This document shows positions 31,717-40,818 of a stretch of 42,498 nucleotides of DNA, one piece after another. Under the pieces are notes generated by a model. The model saw nothing but the letters and a program-made list of their open reading frames with translations, did not search any database and had not been told where the DNA came from. Source of the stretch: CAYRLW01 sp964425215 (lineage in GTDB: Bacteria > Spirochaetota > Spirochaetia > Treponematales > Breznakiellaceae). Numbering within the stretch: the first letter of the stretch is position 1; the number at the start of each line of letters is the position of its first letter. The position numbers and the translations under genes are program-made. Location: assembly GCA_964425215.1 (NCBI GenBank), contig CAYRLW010000031.1:1-42498 (forward strand), in the 5' to 3' direction.

Positions 31717-32721
31717 GTGAATCGTATAGTCCGTATTTTTATAGCCCTATCGGCGCTTCTTTTTTTGGTGCTAGTCGGTTTTTCCGTGGTGGTTCTTAAT
31801 TCCGTGGAACAAACGGTCCGCACTCCCATATCCACGGGGGAACGGCACCGTACCATCTTTCATTTTATCGTGTACGTACCCTCCATGGAACGGGATCTCT
31901 TTTATATACGGGCGTACAACGGTATGAAGGAGATCGCCGAAAAGGAACGAAGCGCCCTCCAGGTCTTTGAGTATACCCCCGGCGAGGGGTACGACGTGCT
32001 CTCCCGAACCCTCCAGCTCATCGCCGACGTAACTCCCGACGGGGTGATCCTTGCTTTGCCCCAGGGGAACAATTACGATGCGGCGATCGCGCCCATAATT
32101 AAAAAAGGAATCCCTATTGTTACCCTGGAAAACGACCTGCCCTCCTCCAAAAGGAACGCCCACGTGGGTACCAACGCTTTTGAATTGGGGAAAATGGCGG
32201 GACAAGCGGTGGCGGCCCGCTTTCCAGGAAAGGCAAGCATAGGTCTTTTGATTTCCATGAACGGGGGGGTAAATTCTCCGAGGGACGCGACGTTCCTCCA
32301 GGGATTCCGTCAAATTTTCCGGGATTTTCCCGGTCTGGAGCTTACGCTGGTTCGATCCGCTTCCAACGAACAGGCCGGTGGGGGTGAAGAGTTTATACGG
32401 CAGATACTGACTTCCTATCCCTCCATCACCGTGGCCGTATTCACCAATTCCCGGGACGCGGAGGGGGCGGCCCAAACCCTCATAGAATTCGGCCGAGTGG
32501 GGACCCCGGCGATTGTAGCCTTCGACGATACCCCAGAAATTCGTAAATTTATAGAAACCGGTGTAATTTTGGCCACCATATCCCGGAACGCGGAAGAGGC
32601 GGGCCGGGAAGCCATGACCAGCCTTTTAGCCCTGGCAAAGAACGAACGAACCAACGCGTATCGGGATCCAGGGGCCACTATTCTGACAAACGCCGATCTG
32701 GTTCAAAGGAAACATCCATGA
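31717..32721 (+). CDS. Membrane-anchored periplasmic sugar-binding sensor protein
   Basis: This 334-residue protein has an uncleaved-looking N-terminal membrane helix (residues 7-29) and a Peripla_BP_4-type sugar-binding domain (about 45-330), with FIVYVPSMERDLFYIRAYNGMKEIAE, GVILALPQGNN and AIVAFDDTPEIRKFIETG. Its stop overlaps the histidine kinase start (ATGA, 32718-32721). Anchored binding proteins of this type next to LytS-like kinases act as ligand-sensing partners, as known for XylFII-LytS in clostridia. I infer that it presents sugar to the kinase and does not feed an importer. It begins with GTG and has no Shine-Dalgarno. Confidence 0.8.
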   Translation: MNRIVRIFIALSALLFLVLVGFSVVVLNSVEQTVRTPISTGERHRTIFHFIVYVPSMERDLFYIRAYNGMKEIAEKERSALQVFEYTPGEGYDVLSRTLQLIADVTPDGVILALPQGNNYDAAIAPIIKKGIPIVTLENDLPSSKRNAHVGTNAFELGKMAGQAVAARFPGKASIGLLISMNGGVNSPRDATFLQGFRQIFRDFPGLELTLVRSASNEQAGGGEEFIRQILTSYPSITVAVFTNSRDAEGAAQTLIEFGRVGTPAIVAFDDTPEIRKFIETGVILATISRNAEEAGREAMTSLLALAKNERTNAYRDPGATILTNADLVQRKHP

Positions 32722-34199
32722 CGGGGGTCCGAACGATTCGGGATAAACTGATCGTAGCGGCGCTCTTGCCTACCCTATTGATGGCGGTCACGGCGGTTTT
32801 TACCGCCTTTACCATCAATACGGCGTTGATTGGGGTAGGAACCCTCTTTGATAAAAATTATTTTTTGCAGGAACTACTCTCAGATACGTCCATCGCGAAA
32901 TCAAACCTTTCCGCGTACATGGAAACAAAAAATTCTGAAAACTTACGCCAATATATTCACTATTCTCGACTTCTCGCGGAAAAGGCCAGCCTCCTGGATC
33001 CGGGAACCCAGAAAAACGAAGATTCTCTTATCGAACGGAATATAGCGAACCTGCTGAAGGAGTTCATTAGCGCTGGAGACGCGGCGGTTCAAGCGAAAAG
33101 GGGAAGAAATATCGGGGAATACGCCCAACGGTTTAACCGGGTAGAGGAATTATCCGCGTCCATCCGCGAACGGGCCAACGCGATGGTCCTGGCCCGTTTG
33201 GACGCCCAGCTGACCGCCTTTTCCGCGTTTTCAAAAGGAATGGCCCGGGTACGTATTTTAAACGCCCTGACCATCGCCGTGGCGTTTTTGTTTGGTATTT
33301 TTGTAATTATTTACTATACAAGAAAAATATCCTTACCCATCATTCACTTGGGTTTAGAGGCGAATAAGATCGCCTCGGGAGTTTTTGATAAAACCCAGTT
33401 GGGTGTCGAATCGGACGACGAGATTGGAGCGGCGGCCCGGGCGTTCAACCTAATGAAACAATCGATAGAGGATTCTCTGAACGCCCTCCGAAATAACGCG
33501 GAAATCGAGCGAGCCCTAATGGCGGAACGGGTGAAAAATCTCGAAATGGCGGGACTTCTACGGAACGCGGAACTTTCAGCCCTTCAAGCCCGAATCAACC
33601 CCCACTTCCTTTTCAACACCCTCAATACGGGGATCCAATTGGCGGTGGTGGAGGAGGCGGACAAAACTCGAGCCTATTTAGAACGGCTTACCCGGTTAAT
33701 GCGGTATTCCTTTCGGGATCTGGAAGCTCCGGTAGCCCTATCGGAGGAAATAGAATGTCTCCAGTCTTACCTTTACCTTATGTCCATCCGGTTTCCCGGG
33801 GTATTCACCTTTCACGTTTCCGTTGAAAGTCCCGCGGATCGGGCAATTATGCCTAAAATGATTATCCAGCCCCTGGTAGAAAACTCGATCCGTCACGGGC
33901 TTCGGGATAAAACCGAAGGGGCGGTCCTTACGGTACAGGCGGATCTCCAGGGAGAGGATGTACGTATTTTAATCGAGGATAATGGGACGGGTATAACGGA
34001 GGATCGGATCCAAGAAATTTTCCAAGCCGCTACCGAAGGTCGGGATACGAAAAACGACGACCATGGAGGGCTGGGTTTTGCCAATGTCATCCGCCGTTTA
34101 CGGCTTTTTTCGGGAAAGGAAGAGGTGGTCGATATTTCTCCGGTGGAACCCACGGGAACCCGCATCACCATCACTATCCCCTTTAAGGAGGATTACTAA
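32718..34199 (+). CDS. LytS/YesM-family sensor histidine kinase
   Basis: This 493-residue kinase has a TM helix at about 10-32, an extracytoplasmic domain (33-178), a second TM (180-200), a HAMP region (201-255) and a His_kinase/HATPase pair. The phosphoacceptor is H296 in ARINPHFLFNTLN. The N box is IIQPLVENSIRHG, with DNGTGI and GLGFANV as G boxes. The family signals to AraC-type response regulators. It is coupled on both sides, by ATGA to the sugar-binding sensor and by TAATG to the response regulator. Confidence 0.93.
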   Translation: MTGVRTIRDKLIVAALLPTLLMAVTAVFTAFTINTALIGVGTLFDKNYFLQELLSDTSIAKSNLSAYMETKNSENLRQYIHYSRLLAEKASLLDPGTQKNEDSLIERNIANLLKEFISAGDAAVQAKRGRNIGEYAQRFNRVEELSASIRERANAMVLARLDAQLTAFSAFSKGMARVRILNALTIAVAFLFGIFVIIYYTRKISLPIIHLGLEANKIASGVFDKTQLGVESDDEIGAAARAFNLMKQSIEDSLNALRNNAEIERALMAERVKNLEMAGLLRNAELSALQARINPHFLFNTLNTGIQLAVVEEADKTRAYLERLTRLMRYSFRDLEAPVALSEEIECLQSYLYLMSIRFPGVFTFHVSVESPADRAIMPKMIIQPLVENSIRHGLRDKTEGAVLTVQADLQGEDVRILIEDNGTGITEDRIQEIFQAATEGRDTKNDDHGGLGFANVIRRLRLFSGKEEVVDISPVEPTGTRITITIPFKEDY

Positions 34200-35758
34200 T
34201 GGGCCCTCGAATTTTCCTGGTGGACGATGAACAACCGGTCCTGGACGGTCTAACGGTAACGATTAAAAAGTATATCGAAGAGTTGGAAATCTGCGGAACC
34301 GCCCGATCGGGAAAGGAAGCCATCGAGGGTATACTCTTGGAAAAGCCGGACATCGTGATGATGGACGTCCGTATGCCCGGGATGAGCGGTCTGGACGCCC
34401 TTCGGGAACTTCGGCGACTTGCGTCCGATAGCGTAACCATCCTTTTAACAGCCTATGAACGTTTTGATATCGCCAAGGAAGCCTTTTCCTTGGGAGTCTA
34501 CGATTATTTGGTCAAACCGGTGGAACAGGAAGCCCTCATATCCACCCTTAAAGAAGCCCTGCGCCATCTAAAAGAGTTAAAGGACGCGTCTTTCAGGGCC
34601 GCATCCGCCCGGCAGGAGTTGGAATTGGCCCGTCCGCTCTTGGAAGTAGGCTTTATCTATTCCGCTATTTTAGGCCCCCCGGATCCTTCTCTGCTTCGTT
34701 CCTTTGGACAACGCCTAGCCCTGGTGGACCTGCGGGGGAAACAGGAAACGGAAATTATGGGACACTTCGCGGTTTTGGGGGAACAGCCGGAAAAGTCCTT
34801 TCCGTGGACCGAGGATAATATCAATCTTTTACGGCAGGCTATTACGAACCGTTTAGCCTGCGTGGTGGGGCCCCCTTTGGGAGGGTTTTTACCCCTGTTC
34901 ATACCGGGAAGCCGAATCGAAACAACCGTGACGGTTTTTAACGAACTGTTTTCCCAAAAAGATTTTCCGGCCCTCCGGTTCGCCGTTGGATCGGTACAGA
35001 TGGGGATAGGCCTGCGGCGTTCTTGGGCCGATGCCCTGGGAGCCCTGGCGTCCAAGGGAGAAACCAAGGAGGACCCCACCGTTCCCAGGGTTTTTGAAAG
35101 CCCGGATCCGACGACGGAGGAGCTCCATCGAGCGGAGCGGGGGATTATCCAAGGTAATTTTAGTGCCGCTACCACGGCTTTTGCCCATTGGATCCTCCTA
35201 TCGTCCCAGGAAGATGAAAAATCGAAGCTCCATCGGACCCTGGTGGCAACTGTTTTAACGACCCTGGCGGGGGCTTCCCTGGAAGACGCCGTGCAAGCGG
35301 GAATTTCCCAATGGATTTTAGAAAACCAAAAATCCGAAGACTTTCCCGAGCGGGCGGCGAATCTTTTGACCATTAGCCTGGGAGGTATGGGAAGCCGGGA
35401 ATCGGAGGGTGGTTTCGCTGAGGTTCAGGACAAACGTATTCGGAGGGCCCTGCATTTTATTGGAGAAAATTATCATAGACCGATTTCTTTAGAGGAGGTC
35501 GCGGAAACCGTCGGTCTTAGCCCGGCCCACCTTTCCAGAATTTTAGTGGCCGAGACCGGTTCTTCGTTTACGGATCACATAAGTCGGTATAGAATAGAGC
35601 GGGCTAAAAAGGAACTTTCCCAGGGTTCCCTGAGCGTCAAGGAAATCGCCTACCTTTGCGGATACCCGGACGCGAATTACTTTAGCCGGGCCTTTAAAAA
35701 AATCGTTGGGATAACCCCTTCGGAATACGCCCATACCCACGGGAGGTCCATAGTATGA
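34199..35758 (+). CDS. YesN-family response regulator with AraC DNA-binding domain
   Basis: This 519-residue protein has an N-terminal receiver domain (1-120) with the acidic pair D9-D10 in FLVDDEQ, the phosphoacceptor D56 in MMDVRMPGMSG, and K107 in YLVKPVEQ. A central region of about 270 residues has no recognised domain. The C-terminal 100 residues are an AraC-type double helix-turn-helix (ISLEEVAETVGLSPAHLSRIL and IAYLCGYPDANYFSRAFKK). Its stop overlaps the next lipoprotein start (ATGA). The likely targets are the promoters of its own operon and of mglBAC, whose upstream region holds paired direct repeats. Confidence 0.93.
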   Translation: MGPRIFLVDDEQPVLDGLTVTIKKYIEELEICGTARSGKEAIEGILLEKPDIVMMDVRMPGMSGLDALRELRRLASDSVTILLTAYERFDIAKEAFSLGVYDYLVKPVEQEALISTLKEALRHLKELKDASFRAASARQELELARPLLEVGFIYSAILGPPDPSLLRSFGQRLALVDLRGKQETEIMGHFAVLGEQPEKSFPWTEDNINLLRQAITNRLACVVGPPLGGFLPLFIPGSRIETTVTVFNELFSQKDFPALRFAVGSVQMGIGLRRSWADALGALASKGETKEDPTVPRVFESPDPTTEELHRAERGIIQGNFSAATTAFAHWILLSSQEDEKSKLHRTLVATVLTTLAGASLEDAVQAGISQWILENQKSEDFPERAANLLTISLGGMGSRESEGGFAEVQDKRIRRALHFIGENYHRPISLEEVAETVGLSPAHLSRILVAETGSSFTDHISRYRIERAKKELSQGSLSVKEIAYLCGYPDANYFSRAFKKIVGITPSEYAHTHGRSIV

Positions 35759-36798
35759 AAGGAAAGGCGATCCTGTTTGGAATACTCTTGCTGGGAATCG
35801 GCGGTTTTATGGGTTGTCAAAAAGCGGCAAAGGGAGCCGATAAAAATATTCAAGACCGGGCCCCAAAAATCGGTTTTGTTATGGATTCGTTTATAGAAGA
35901 ACGGTGGACCCGGGATAGGGACGTGTTCCTTTCTACCGCCAAAAGCCTGGGAGCCCAGGTAATTTTGCAAATTGGGGAAGAAAACCCCCAAACCCAGGAA
36001 TCGGAGATCAACTATCTGCTGGACCAGGGAATAAATTCCCTGGTTCTAATCGCCGCAGACCCCCACTATTTAAGCCGGGCGATTATAGAGGCAAAACGAC
36101 GTACCGTTCCCACGCTCCTTTACGAACGGATCGTGTATAACGCCGGGGCGGACCTCTATTTGGCCTACGACGCGGTTAAAACGGGGGAACTCCAAGCCCA
36201 GGGCATAGTTGGGTCCATCCACCGTGGTTCGGTGGTACTGATCAACGGGCCCCGGAACGACAGCAACGCCGAAGCGGCCCACCGGGGTATTTTTAACGTC
36301 CTTACCCCCCTGGTGAATTCTAAAACCATTCGGGTCCTCTCCGATTATTGGCCCAATTCCACCAACAGCGAGGAACCGGCGAAGGTCATCGAGGACCTGT
36401 TAAACGATGGGAATAAAATCGACGGAGTCATCGCGTTTAGCGACCTGCAAGCGGAGGCGGTGATCCGTACCCTGGCCCTGCATAGGTTAGCGGGCAAGGT
36501 CGCTGTGGCCGGGGCGGACGCGGATCTGGCGGCCTGTCAACGGATCGCCGAAGGAACCCAGACCATGACGGTTTATAAACCCATAGAACAAATCGCCGCC
36601 AAGGCCGCCGAGTTGGCGGTGTACATGGCCCGGAACGAGCGAGTTACGGTGCATAACGCCATAGAGGACGGAACGTATAGGGTTCCTTACTACGAGCTAA
36701 CCCCCATAGGGGTGGATAAAACAAACCTTCGAGAAACGGTTATAAAGGATGGCTTCCATTTAGAGGAGGATGTATATCGGAATGTCCTTCCCCATTAG
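35755..36798 (+). CDS. Sugar-binding lipoprotein downstream of the two-component system
   Basis: This 347-residue protein has a lipoprotein signal peptide (lipobox ending FMGC, C21) and a Peripla_BP_4 domain (KIGFVMDSFIEERWTRDRD, VVLINGPRNDSNAEAAHRG). It resembles xylose/ribose-type binding proteins. A GGGAGG site precedes the ATG, which overlaps the response regulator stop. It is the second binding protein in this operon and differs from MglB. It could capture the inducing sugar or be an additional substrate receptor for the Mgl transporter; the sequence alone does not decide. Confidence 0.85.
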   Translation: MKGKAILFGILLLGIGGFMGCQKAAKGADKNIQDRAPKIGFVMDSFIEERWTRDRDVFLSTAKSLGAQVILQIGEENPQTQESEINYLLDQGINSLVLIAADPHYLSRAIIEAKRRTVPTLLYERIVYNAGADLYLAYDAVKTGELQAQGIVGSIHRGSVVLINGPRNDSNAEAAHRGIFNVLTPLVNSKTIRVLSDYWPNSTNSEEPAKVIEDLLNDGNKIDGVIAFSDLQAEAVIRTLALHRLAGKVAVAGADADLAACQRIAEGTQTMTVYKPIEQIAAKAAELAVYMARNERVTVHNAIEDGTYRVPYYELTPIGVDKTNLRETVIKDGFHLEEDVYRNVLPH

Positions 36799-36843
36799 GT
36801 ATAAGACTTTCTTTTTATGACCTCTCATGACGTATTTGTGCTA

Positions 36844-36914
36844 TTTCGTCCCTTGATTTTTCAAGGATACGTACAAATGACAGAAAATATACAAAACTTC
36901 TTGTTTCGTCCCTT
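36844..36914 (+). promoter_or_regulatory. Paired direct repeats upstream of mglB, possible YesN sites
   Basis: TTTCGTCCCTT occurs at 36844-36854 and again at 36904-36914, exactly 60 bp apart. Each is followed by a degenerate T/A-rich stretch and GATAC near +17 to +21. They lie in the 180-bp gap between the lipoprotein gene and mglB. AraC-type regulators commonly bind direct repeats, so these are the best candidates for response regulator sites. No clear -35/-10 pair is seen. Confidence 0.45.
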
Positions 36915-36978
36915 TTAATTTGATGATACCGTAGTTTTATAGGCCATGGGGCCTTACATTTTTTTCAGGAGGAACAAA

Positions 36979-38001
36979 GTGAAGAAGAGTATCGCTATTG
37001 TATCCGCTCTTTGCGCACTGTCCACGTTCGCCTTCGCGAACGGTCAACAGCAGGGAGCCGCCGGCGCCAGCGCCGCAATGCCGAAAATCGGCGTGGCTAT
37101 CTACAAGTTTGACGACACCTTTATGTCCTACGTGCGGAATGCTATCGAAGCCAACGCCCAGGGCAAGGCTACCATCGAAATGGTAGATTCCCAGAACGCC
37201 CAGCCCACCCAGAACGACCAGGTGGACGCGTTCCTTTCCAAGAAAGCTAACGCCATCGCTATCAACCCCGTGGATCGCACCGCCGCCGCAGCTATCATTG
37301 ACAAAGCGAAAGCCCGGAATACCCCCGTGGTGTTCTTTAACCGCGAACCCTTACCCGAGGATATGAAAAAGTGGGATAAGGTCTACTACGTGGGAGCCAA
37401 AGCGGAACAATCGGGAACCATGCAGGGACAGATTCTGGCAGATTACTGGAAAGCCAATCCCAATGCGGACAAGAACCACGATGGTGTCATGCAGTACATC
37501 ATGATCAAGGGTGAACCCGGACATCAGGACGCGGAACTTCGAACCAAATATTCTATCCAAGCTATTACCGACGCGGGGATCAAGGTGGAAAAATTGGCCG
37601 AAGACACCGCTTACTGGGACCGCCCCAAGGCTGTAGAGAAAATGAAAGCCTTCTACGCCAAATACGGCGATAAGATCGAAGCGGTTCTCTGCAATAACGA
37701 CGACATGGCCCTGGGCGCCATCGAAGCCCTTCGCCAGGAAGGCTACTTCACCGGGGACAAATACATTCCCGTAGTCGGCGTTGACGCTACCGCCCCCGCG
37801 CTCCAGGCTTTGGAACAGGGCACCCTCTTGGGCACGGTTCTCAACGACGCGAAGAACCAAGGAAAGGCAACCTTCGATTTGGCGTACACCCTGGCTACCG
37901 GCAAGGACGTGAGCACCGCCGGCTGGACGATCTCCGACGGCAAGTATGTATGGGTTCCCTATCAGAAGGTAACCAAGGATAATTACACCCAGTTTAAATA
38001 A
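36979..38001 (+). CDS. mglB: Galactose/glucose-binding periplasmic protein
   Basis: This encodes 341 residues from a GTG start at 36979, preceded by AGGAGG. The signal peptide spans about residues 1-20 and the mature domain begins near ANGQQQG. The binding domain (PKIGVAIYKFDDTFMSYVRNAIE, AINPVDRTAAAAIID, VFFNREP, VLCNNDDMALGAIEAL, GVDATAPALQAL) matches the galactose/glucose-binding MglB family, including treponemal MglB. An in-frame ATG at 36946 would spoil the signal peptide. Codon choice is noticeably more C-ended than in neighbours, typical of a highly expressed gene. It is followed by mglA and mglC. Confidence 0.93.
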   Translation: MKKSIAIVSALCALSTFAFANGQQQGAAGASAAMPKIGVAIYKFDDTFMSYVRNAIEANAQGKATIEMVDSQNAQPTQNDQVDAFLSKKANAIAINPVDRTAAAAIIDKAKARNTPVVFFNREPLPEDMKKWDKVYYVGAKAEQSGTMQGQILADYWKANPNADKNHDGVMQYIMIKGEPGHQDAELRTKYSIQAITDAGIKVEKLAEDTAYWDRPKAVEKMKAFYAKYGDKIEAVLCNNDDMALGAIEALRQEGYFTGDKYIPVVGVDATAPALQALEQGTLLGTVLNDAKNQGKATFDLAYTLATGKDVSTAGWTISDGKYVWVPYQKVTKDNYTQFK

Positions 38002-38027
38002 GCAGGGGTAGTTTCTTTGTACACCCG

Positions 38028-38058
38028 CGGACGGATCGTCTCTATGGCGACCCGTCCG
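38028..38058 (+). other. Stable hairpin between mglB and mglA
   Basis: CGGACGGATCG (38028-38038) pairs with CGACCCGTCCG (38048-38058) with one mismatch, giving an 11-bp stem not followed by a T run. Such hairpins after binding-protein genes protect the upstream mRNA and allow more MglB than MglA/MglC to be made; that role is inferred here. Confidence 0.6.
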
Positions 38059-38093
38059 TTTACTATATATACTTGTTTTTTGGAGGACCACCG

Positions 38094-39608
38094 ATGAGGG
38101 AATATGAGTATGTCCTTGAGATTAAGCACATGTCGAAGACCTTTCCCGGGGTGCGTGCCCTCGACGATGTATCGATCAGCGTAAAACCCGGAACCGTTCA
38201 CGCGTTAATGGGAGAAAACGGCGCGGGTAAATCCACGTTAATGAAGTGTTTATTCGGCATTTACACTCCCGACTCCGGTGAGATTCTTTTGGAAGGGAAA
38301 CCAGTGAAATTCGCCGATTCCCGCCAAGCCCTGGACGCGGGGATTTCCATGATCCACCAGGAATTGCTTCCCATACCTTACCGCAGTGTAATGGATAATC
38401 TATGGTTAGGCCGTTATCCGAAAATCGCATTGGGACCGGTTAAATTTATCAACCATAAAAAAATGTACCAGGATACCGTGGCCCTTTTTAAGGACCTTAA
38501 AATGGATATCAATCCAAAGGTTTGGGTCCGGGATCTATCGGTATCAAAAATCCAATCCATCGAAATCGCTAAAGCAGTTTCCTATAACGCCAAGGTAATT
38601 ATTATGGATGAACCTACCTCGTCTCTTACGGAAAACGAGGTGGACCGATTGTTTGAAATAATACGACGCCTTCGGGACGAAGGGGTTTCAATCATCTATA
38701 TTTCCCATCGGATGGAAGAAATATTAAACATTTCCGACGAAGTTTCCATCATGCGGGACGGTCGGCACGTGGGAACCTATCCAGCCAAGGATTTAACCAC
38801 CGATCAAATTATAAAATACATGGTAGGCCGAGATTTAACCCATCGGTTCCCACCCAGGGAAAATATACCCGGGGACGTGATCTTTGAGGTACAGAATTTA
38901 ACTTCAGCGGAAAGCCGATCCTTCCGAAACGTCAATTTCACCGTTCGCCGGGGTGAAATTTTTGGAATCGGAGGCCTTGTGGGGGCAAAACGTACCGAAT
39001 TGGTAGAATCTCTCTTTGGATTGCGCCCCATTGAATCGGGAAAGGTGCTTATCAACGGTAAAGAGGTGACCATTAAACATCCTACCCAAGCCAAGTTGCA
39101 TAAAATGGCCCTTTTAACCGAAGAACGGCGGGCCACGGGCATCGTCCCCATGCTTTCCGTAAAGGACAATATGCTTTTGGCTAATTTAAAAAGCTATATT
39201 GGCCCCACGGGTCTGCTGGACGAAAAACGAGGCGAAACCGACGCGATTAACGAAATTAATGCCCTGCGGGTAAAAACCCCCAGTTTCCGTAATCGAATCC
39301 GGGATCTTTCGGGGGGAAACCAGCAAAAGGTCCTTTTTGCCCGCTGGCTTCTTACGGAACCGGAAATACTGATCCTGGACGAACCCACCCGGGGCATCGA
39401 CGTGGGGGCGAAATATGAAATTTACACCATTATCGCCGATTTAGCAAAACGGGGAAAAACCGTTATCATGATCTCCTCCGAAATGCCCGAACTTTTGGGA
39501 ATGGCGGACCGGATCATGGTCATGTGCGACGGAAAGGTTACGGGAATACTGGAGGGTAAAAACACCAACCAGGAAGAAATAATGCGGCTCGCCGCACAAT
39601 TCAACTAA
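38094..39608 (+). CDS. mglA: Sugar ABC transporter ATP-binding protein
   Basis: This encodes 504 residues from the ATG at 38094, which has TGGAGG upstream (an earlier in-frame start at 38073 is less likely). There are two fused ATPase domains. The first has Walker A GENGAGKST (40-48), signature LSVSKIQ and Walker B VIIMDEPTSSL. The second has a degenerate Walker A (GGLVGAKRTEL), signature LSGGNQQK and Walker B ILILDEPTRGID. This asymmetry is normal for MglA/RbsA-type proteins. It powers MglC-mediated uptake of galactose or glucose. Confidence 0.95.
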   Translation: MREYEYVLEIKHMSKTFPGVRALDDVSISVKPGTVHALMGENGAGKSTLMKCLFGIYTPDSGEILLEGKPVKFADSRQALDAGISMIHQELLPIPYRSVMDNLWLGRYPKIALGPVKFINHKKMYQDTVALFKDLKMDINPKVWVRDLSVSKIQSIEIAKAVSYNAKVIIMDEPTSSLTENEVDRLFEIIRRLRDEGVSIIYISHRMEEILNISDEVSIMRDGRHVGTYPAKDLTTDQIIKYMVGRDLTHRFPPRENIPGDVIFEVQNLTSAESRSFRNVNFTVRRGEIFGIGGLVGAKRTELVESLFGLRPIESGKVLINGKEVTIKHPTQAKLHKMALLTEERRATGIVPMLSVKDNMLLANLKSYIGPTGLLDEKRGETDAINEINALRVKTPSFRNRIRDLSGGNQQKVLFARWLLTEPEILILDEPTRGIDVGAKYEIYTIIADLAKRGKTVIMISSEMPELLGMADRIMVMCDGKVTGILEGKNTNQEEIMRLAAQFN

Positions 39609-39625
39609 TACCGGGAGAAAGGATT

Positions 39626-40669
39626 ATGAAAGACAGTACCCCGCGGACCACGGTCCGCCTGAACGCTAAAAATATTGGAGATTTCAGCCTCCAATACGCG
39701 ATTTATTTTGTATTTCTTATTTTAATCGTTGCCATAGCTATTAAGGAACCTTCCTTCCTCTCCATAGAGAATTTCCGCAATATCCTTTCCATGTCCGCGA
39801 CCCGGGTAATCATCGCCCTGGGGGTCGGCGGAATCCTGATTTCAGGCGGTACGGACCTTTCGGCGGGCCGCATGGTAGGGTTGGCGGCGGTTCTTTCGGC
39901 ATCCCTGTTACAGGCCCTGGATTATCCGCGGCGGATGTACCCTAACCTGCAGGAATTGCCCCTATGGCTTCCCATCGTTATCGCCATGGTAGTCACTACG
40001 GGAATTGGGCTCCTTAACGGTCTGATCGTGGCTAAGCTAAAGGTTACCCCCTTTATTACGACCCTGGGAACCATGGTCGCGGTCTACGGACTCGATTCGC
40101 TCTACTTTGACCGTCCACCCTACGGGGCCCAGCCCATCGGGGGTCTCGATAAGCGATTCACGACCCTCGGTTCGGGGTATATCGGGCCCGACGGGGTGTA
40201 TTCCATCCCCTACATCGTAATCATCGCGACGATTATAGCCCTTATCGTCTGGGTTCTGCACAATAAAACCACCTTTGGAAAAAACATTTACGCTATCGGC
40301 GGAAATACGGAGGCGGCCCGGGTTTCGGGGGTCAACGTGGTACGGAACCTGTTAATCGTGTACGCCTTCGCCGGGGCCATGTACGGTTTGGCGGGGGCTC
40401 TGGAAGCGGCCCGGACCGGGGGGGCGACAAACAATTACGGCAATATGTACGAATTGGACGCCATCGCCGCCTGTGTCGTCGGGGGCGTATCCATCAACGG
40501 GGGTATTGGAACGGTGCCGGGGATGATTATCGGCGTGTTAATCTTCTCGGTCATCAACTACGGCTTAACGTTTATCAACATGTCGCCCTACTGGCAACAG
40601 ATCGTTAAAGGGGCCATCATCGTAGCCGCCGTCGCTCTGGATATCCGAAAATATTTGAACAAACGGTAG
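39626..40669 (+). CDS. mglC: Sugar ABC transporter permease
   Basis: This 347-residue permease has about ten hydrophobic helices and the family motifs ISGGTDLSAGRMVGLAAVL and GKNIYAIGGNTEAARVSGVNV, the latter being the site that contacts the ATPase. It follows mglA with a 17-nt gap and has GGGAGAAAGG as ribosome-binding site. It is the last gene of mglBAC: a mobile hairpin and a strong terminator lie directly after it. Confidence 0.95.
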   Translation: MKDSTPRTTVRLNAKNIGDFSLQYAIYFVFLILIVAIAIKEPSFLSIENFRNILSMSATRVIIALGVGGILISGGTDLSAGRMVGLAAVLSASLLQALDYPRRMYPNLQELPLWLPIVIAMVVTTGIGLLNGLIVAKLKVTPFITTLGTMVAVYGLDSLYFDRPPYGAQPIGGLDKRFTTLGSGYIGPDGVYSIPYIVIIATIIALIVWVLHNKTTFGKNIYAIGGNTEAARVSGVNVVRNLLIVYAFAGAMYGLAGALEAARTGGATNNYGNMYELDAIAACVVGGVSINGGIGTVPGMIIGVLIFSVINYGLTFINMSPYWQQIVKGAIIVAAVALDIRKYLNKR

Positions 40670-40701
40670 CATGTAGGGGTTTTGGCAAAACTCAACCCCT
40701 T

Positions 40702-40740
40702 GAGGCTCTTTCAAAACTCTCTGAGTTTTGAAAGAGCCTC
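40702..40740. mobile_element. Solitary 39-bp hairpin element, right-end type
   Basis: GAGGCTCTTTCAAAAC and GTTTTGAAAGAGCCTC form a perfect hairpin corresponding to the right end of the 153-bp elements, but with both arms complete. It stands alone after mglC. The flanks are CCTT (40698-40701) and CTTT (40741-40744), which is not an exact 4-bp duplication unless the boundary is shifted by one base. Confidence 0.75.
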
Positions 40741-40745
40741 CTTTG

Positions 40746-40791
40746 AAAAAAAATCGTCCTGGGGGTTCTTTCCACCGGGACGATTTTTTTT
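40746..40791 (+). terminator. Intrinsic terminator after mglBAC
   Basis: AAAAAAAATCGTCC (40746-40759) pairs with GGACGATTTTTTTT (40778-40791), a 14-bp stem ending in eight T. The A-rich left arm makes it usable from either strand. It separates mglBAC from the M20 peptidase gene. Confidence 0.85.
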
Positions 40792-40818
40792 GTTCCTATA
40801 GCTTGAATAACGGAACCC

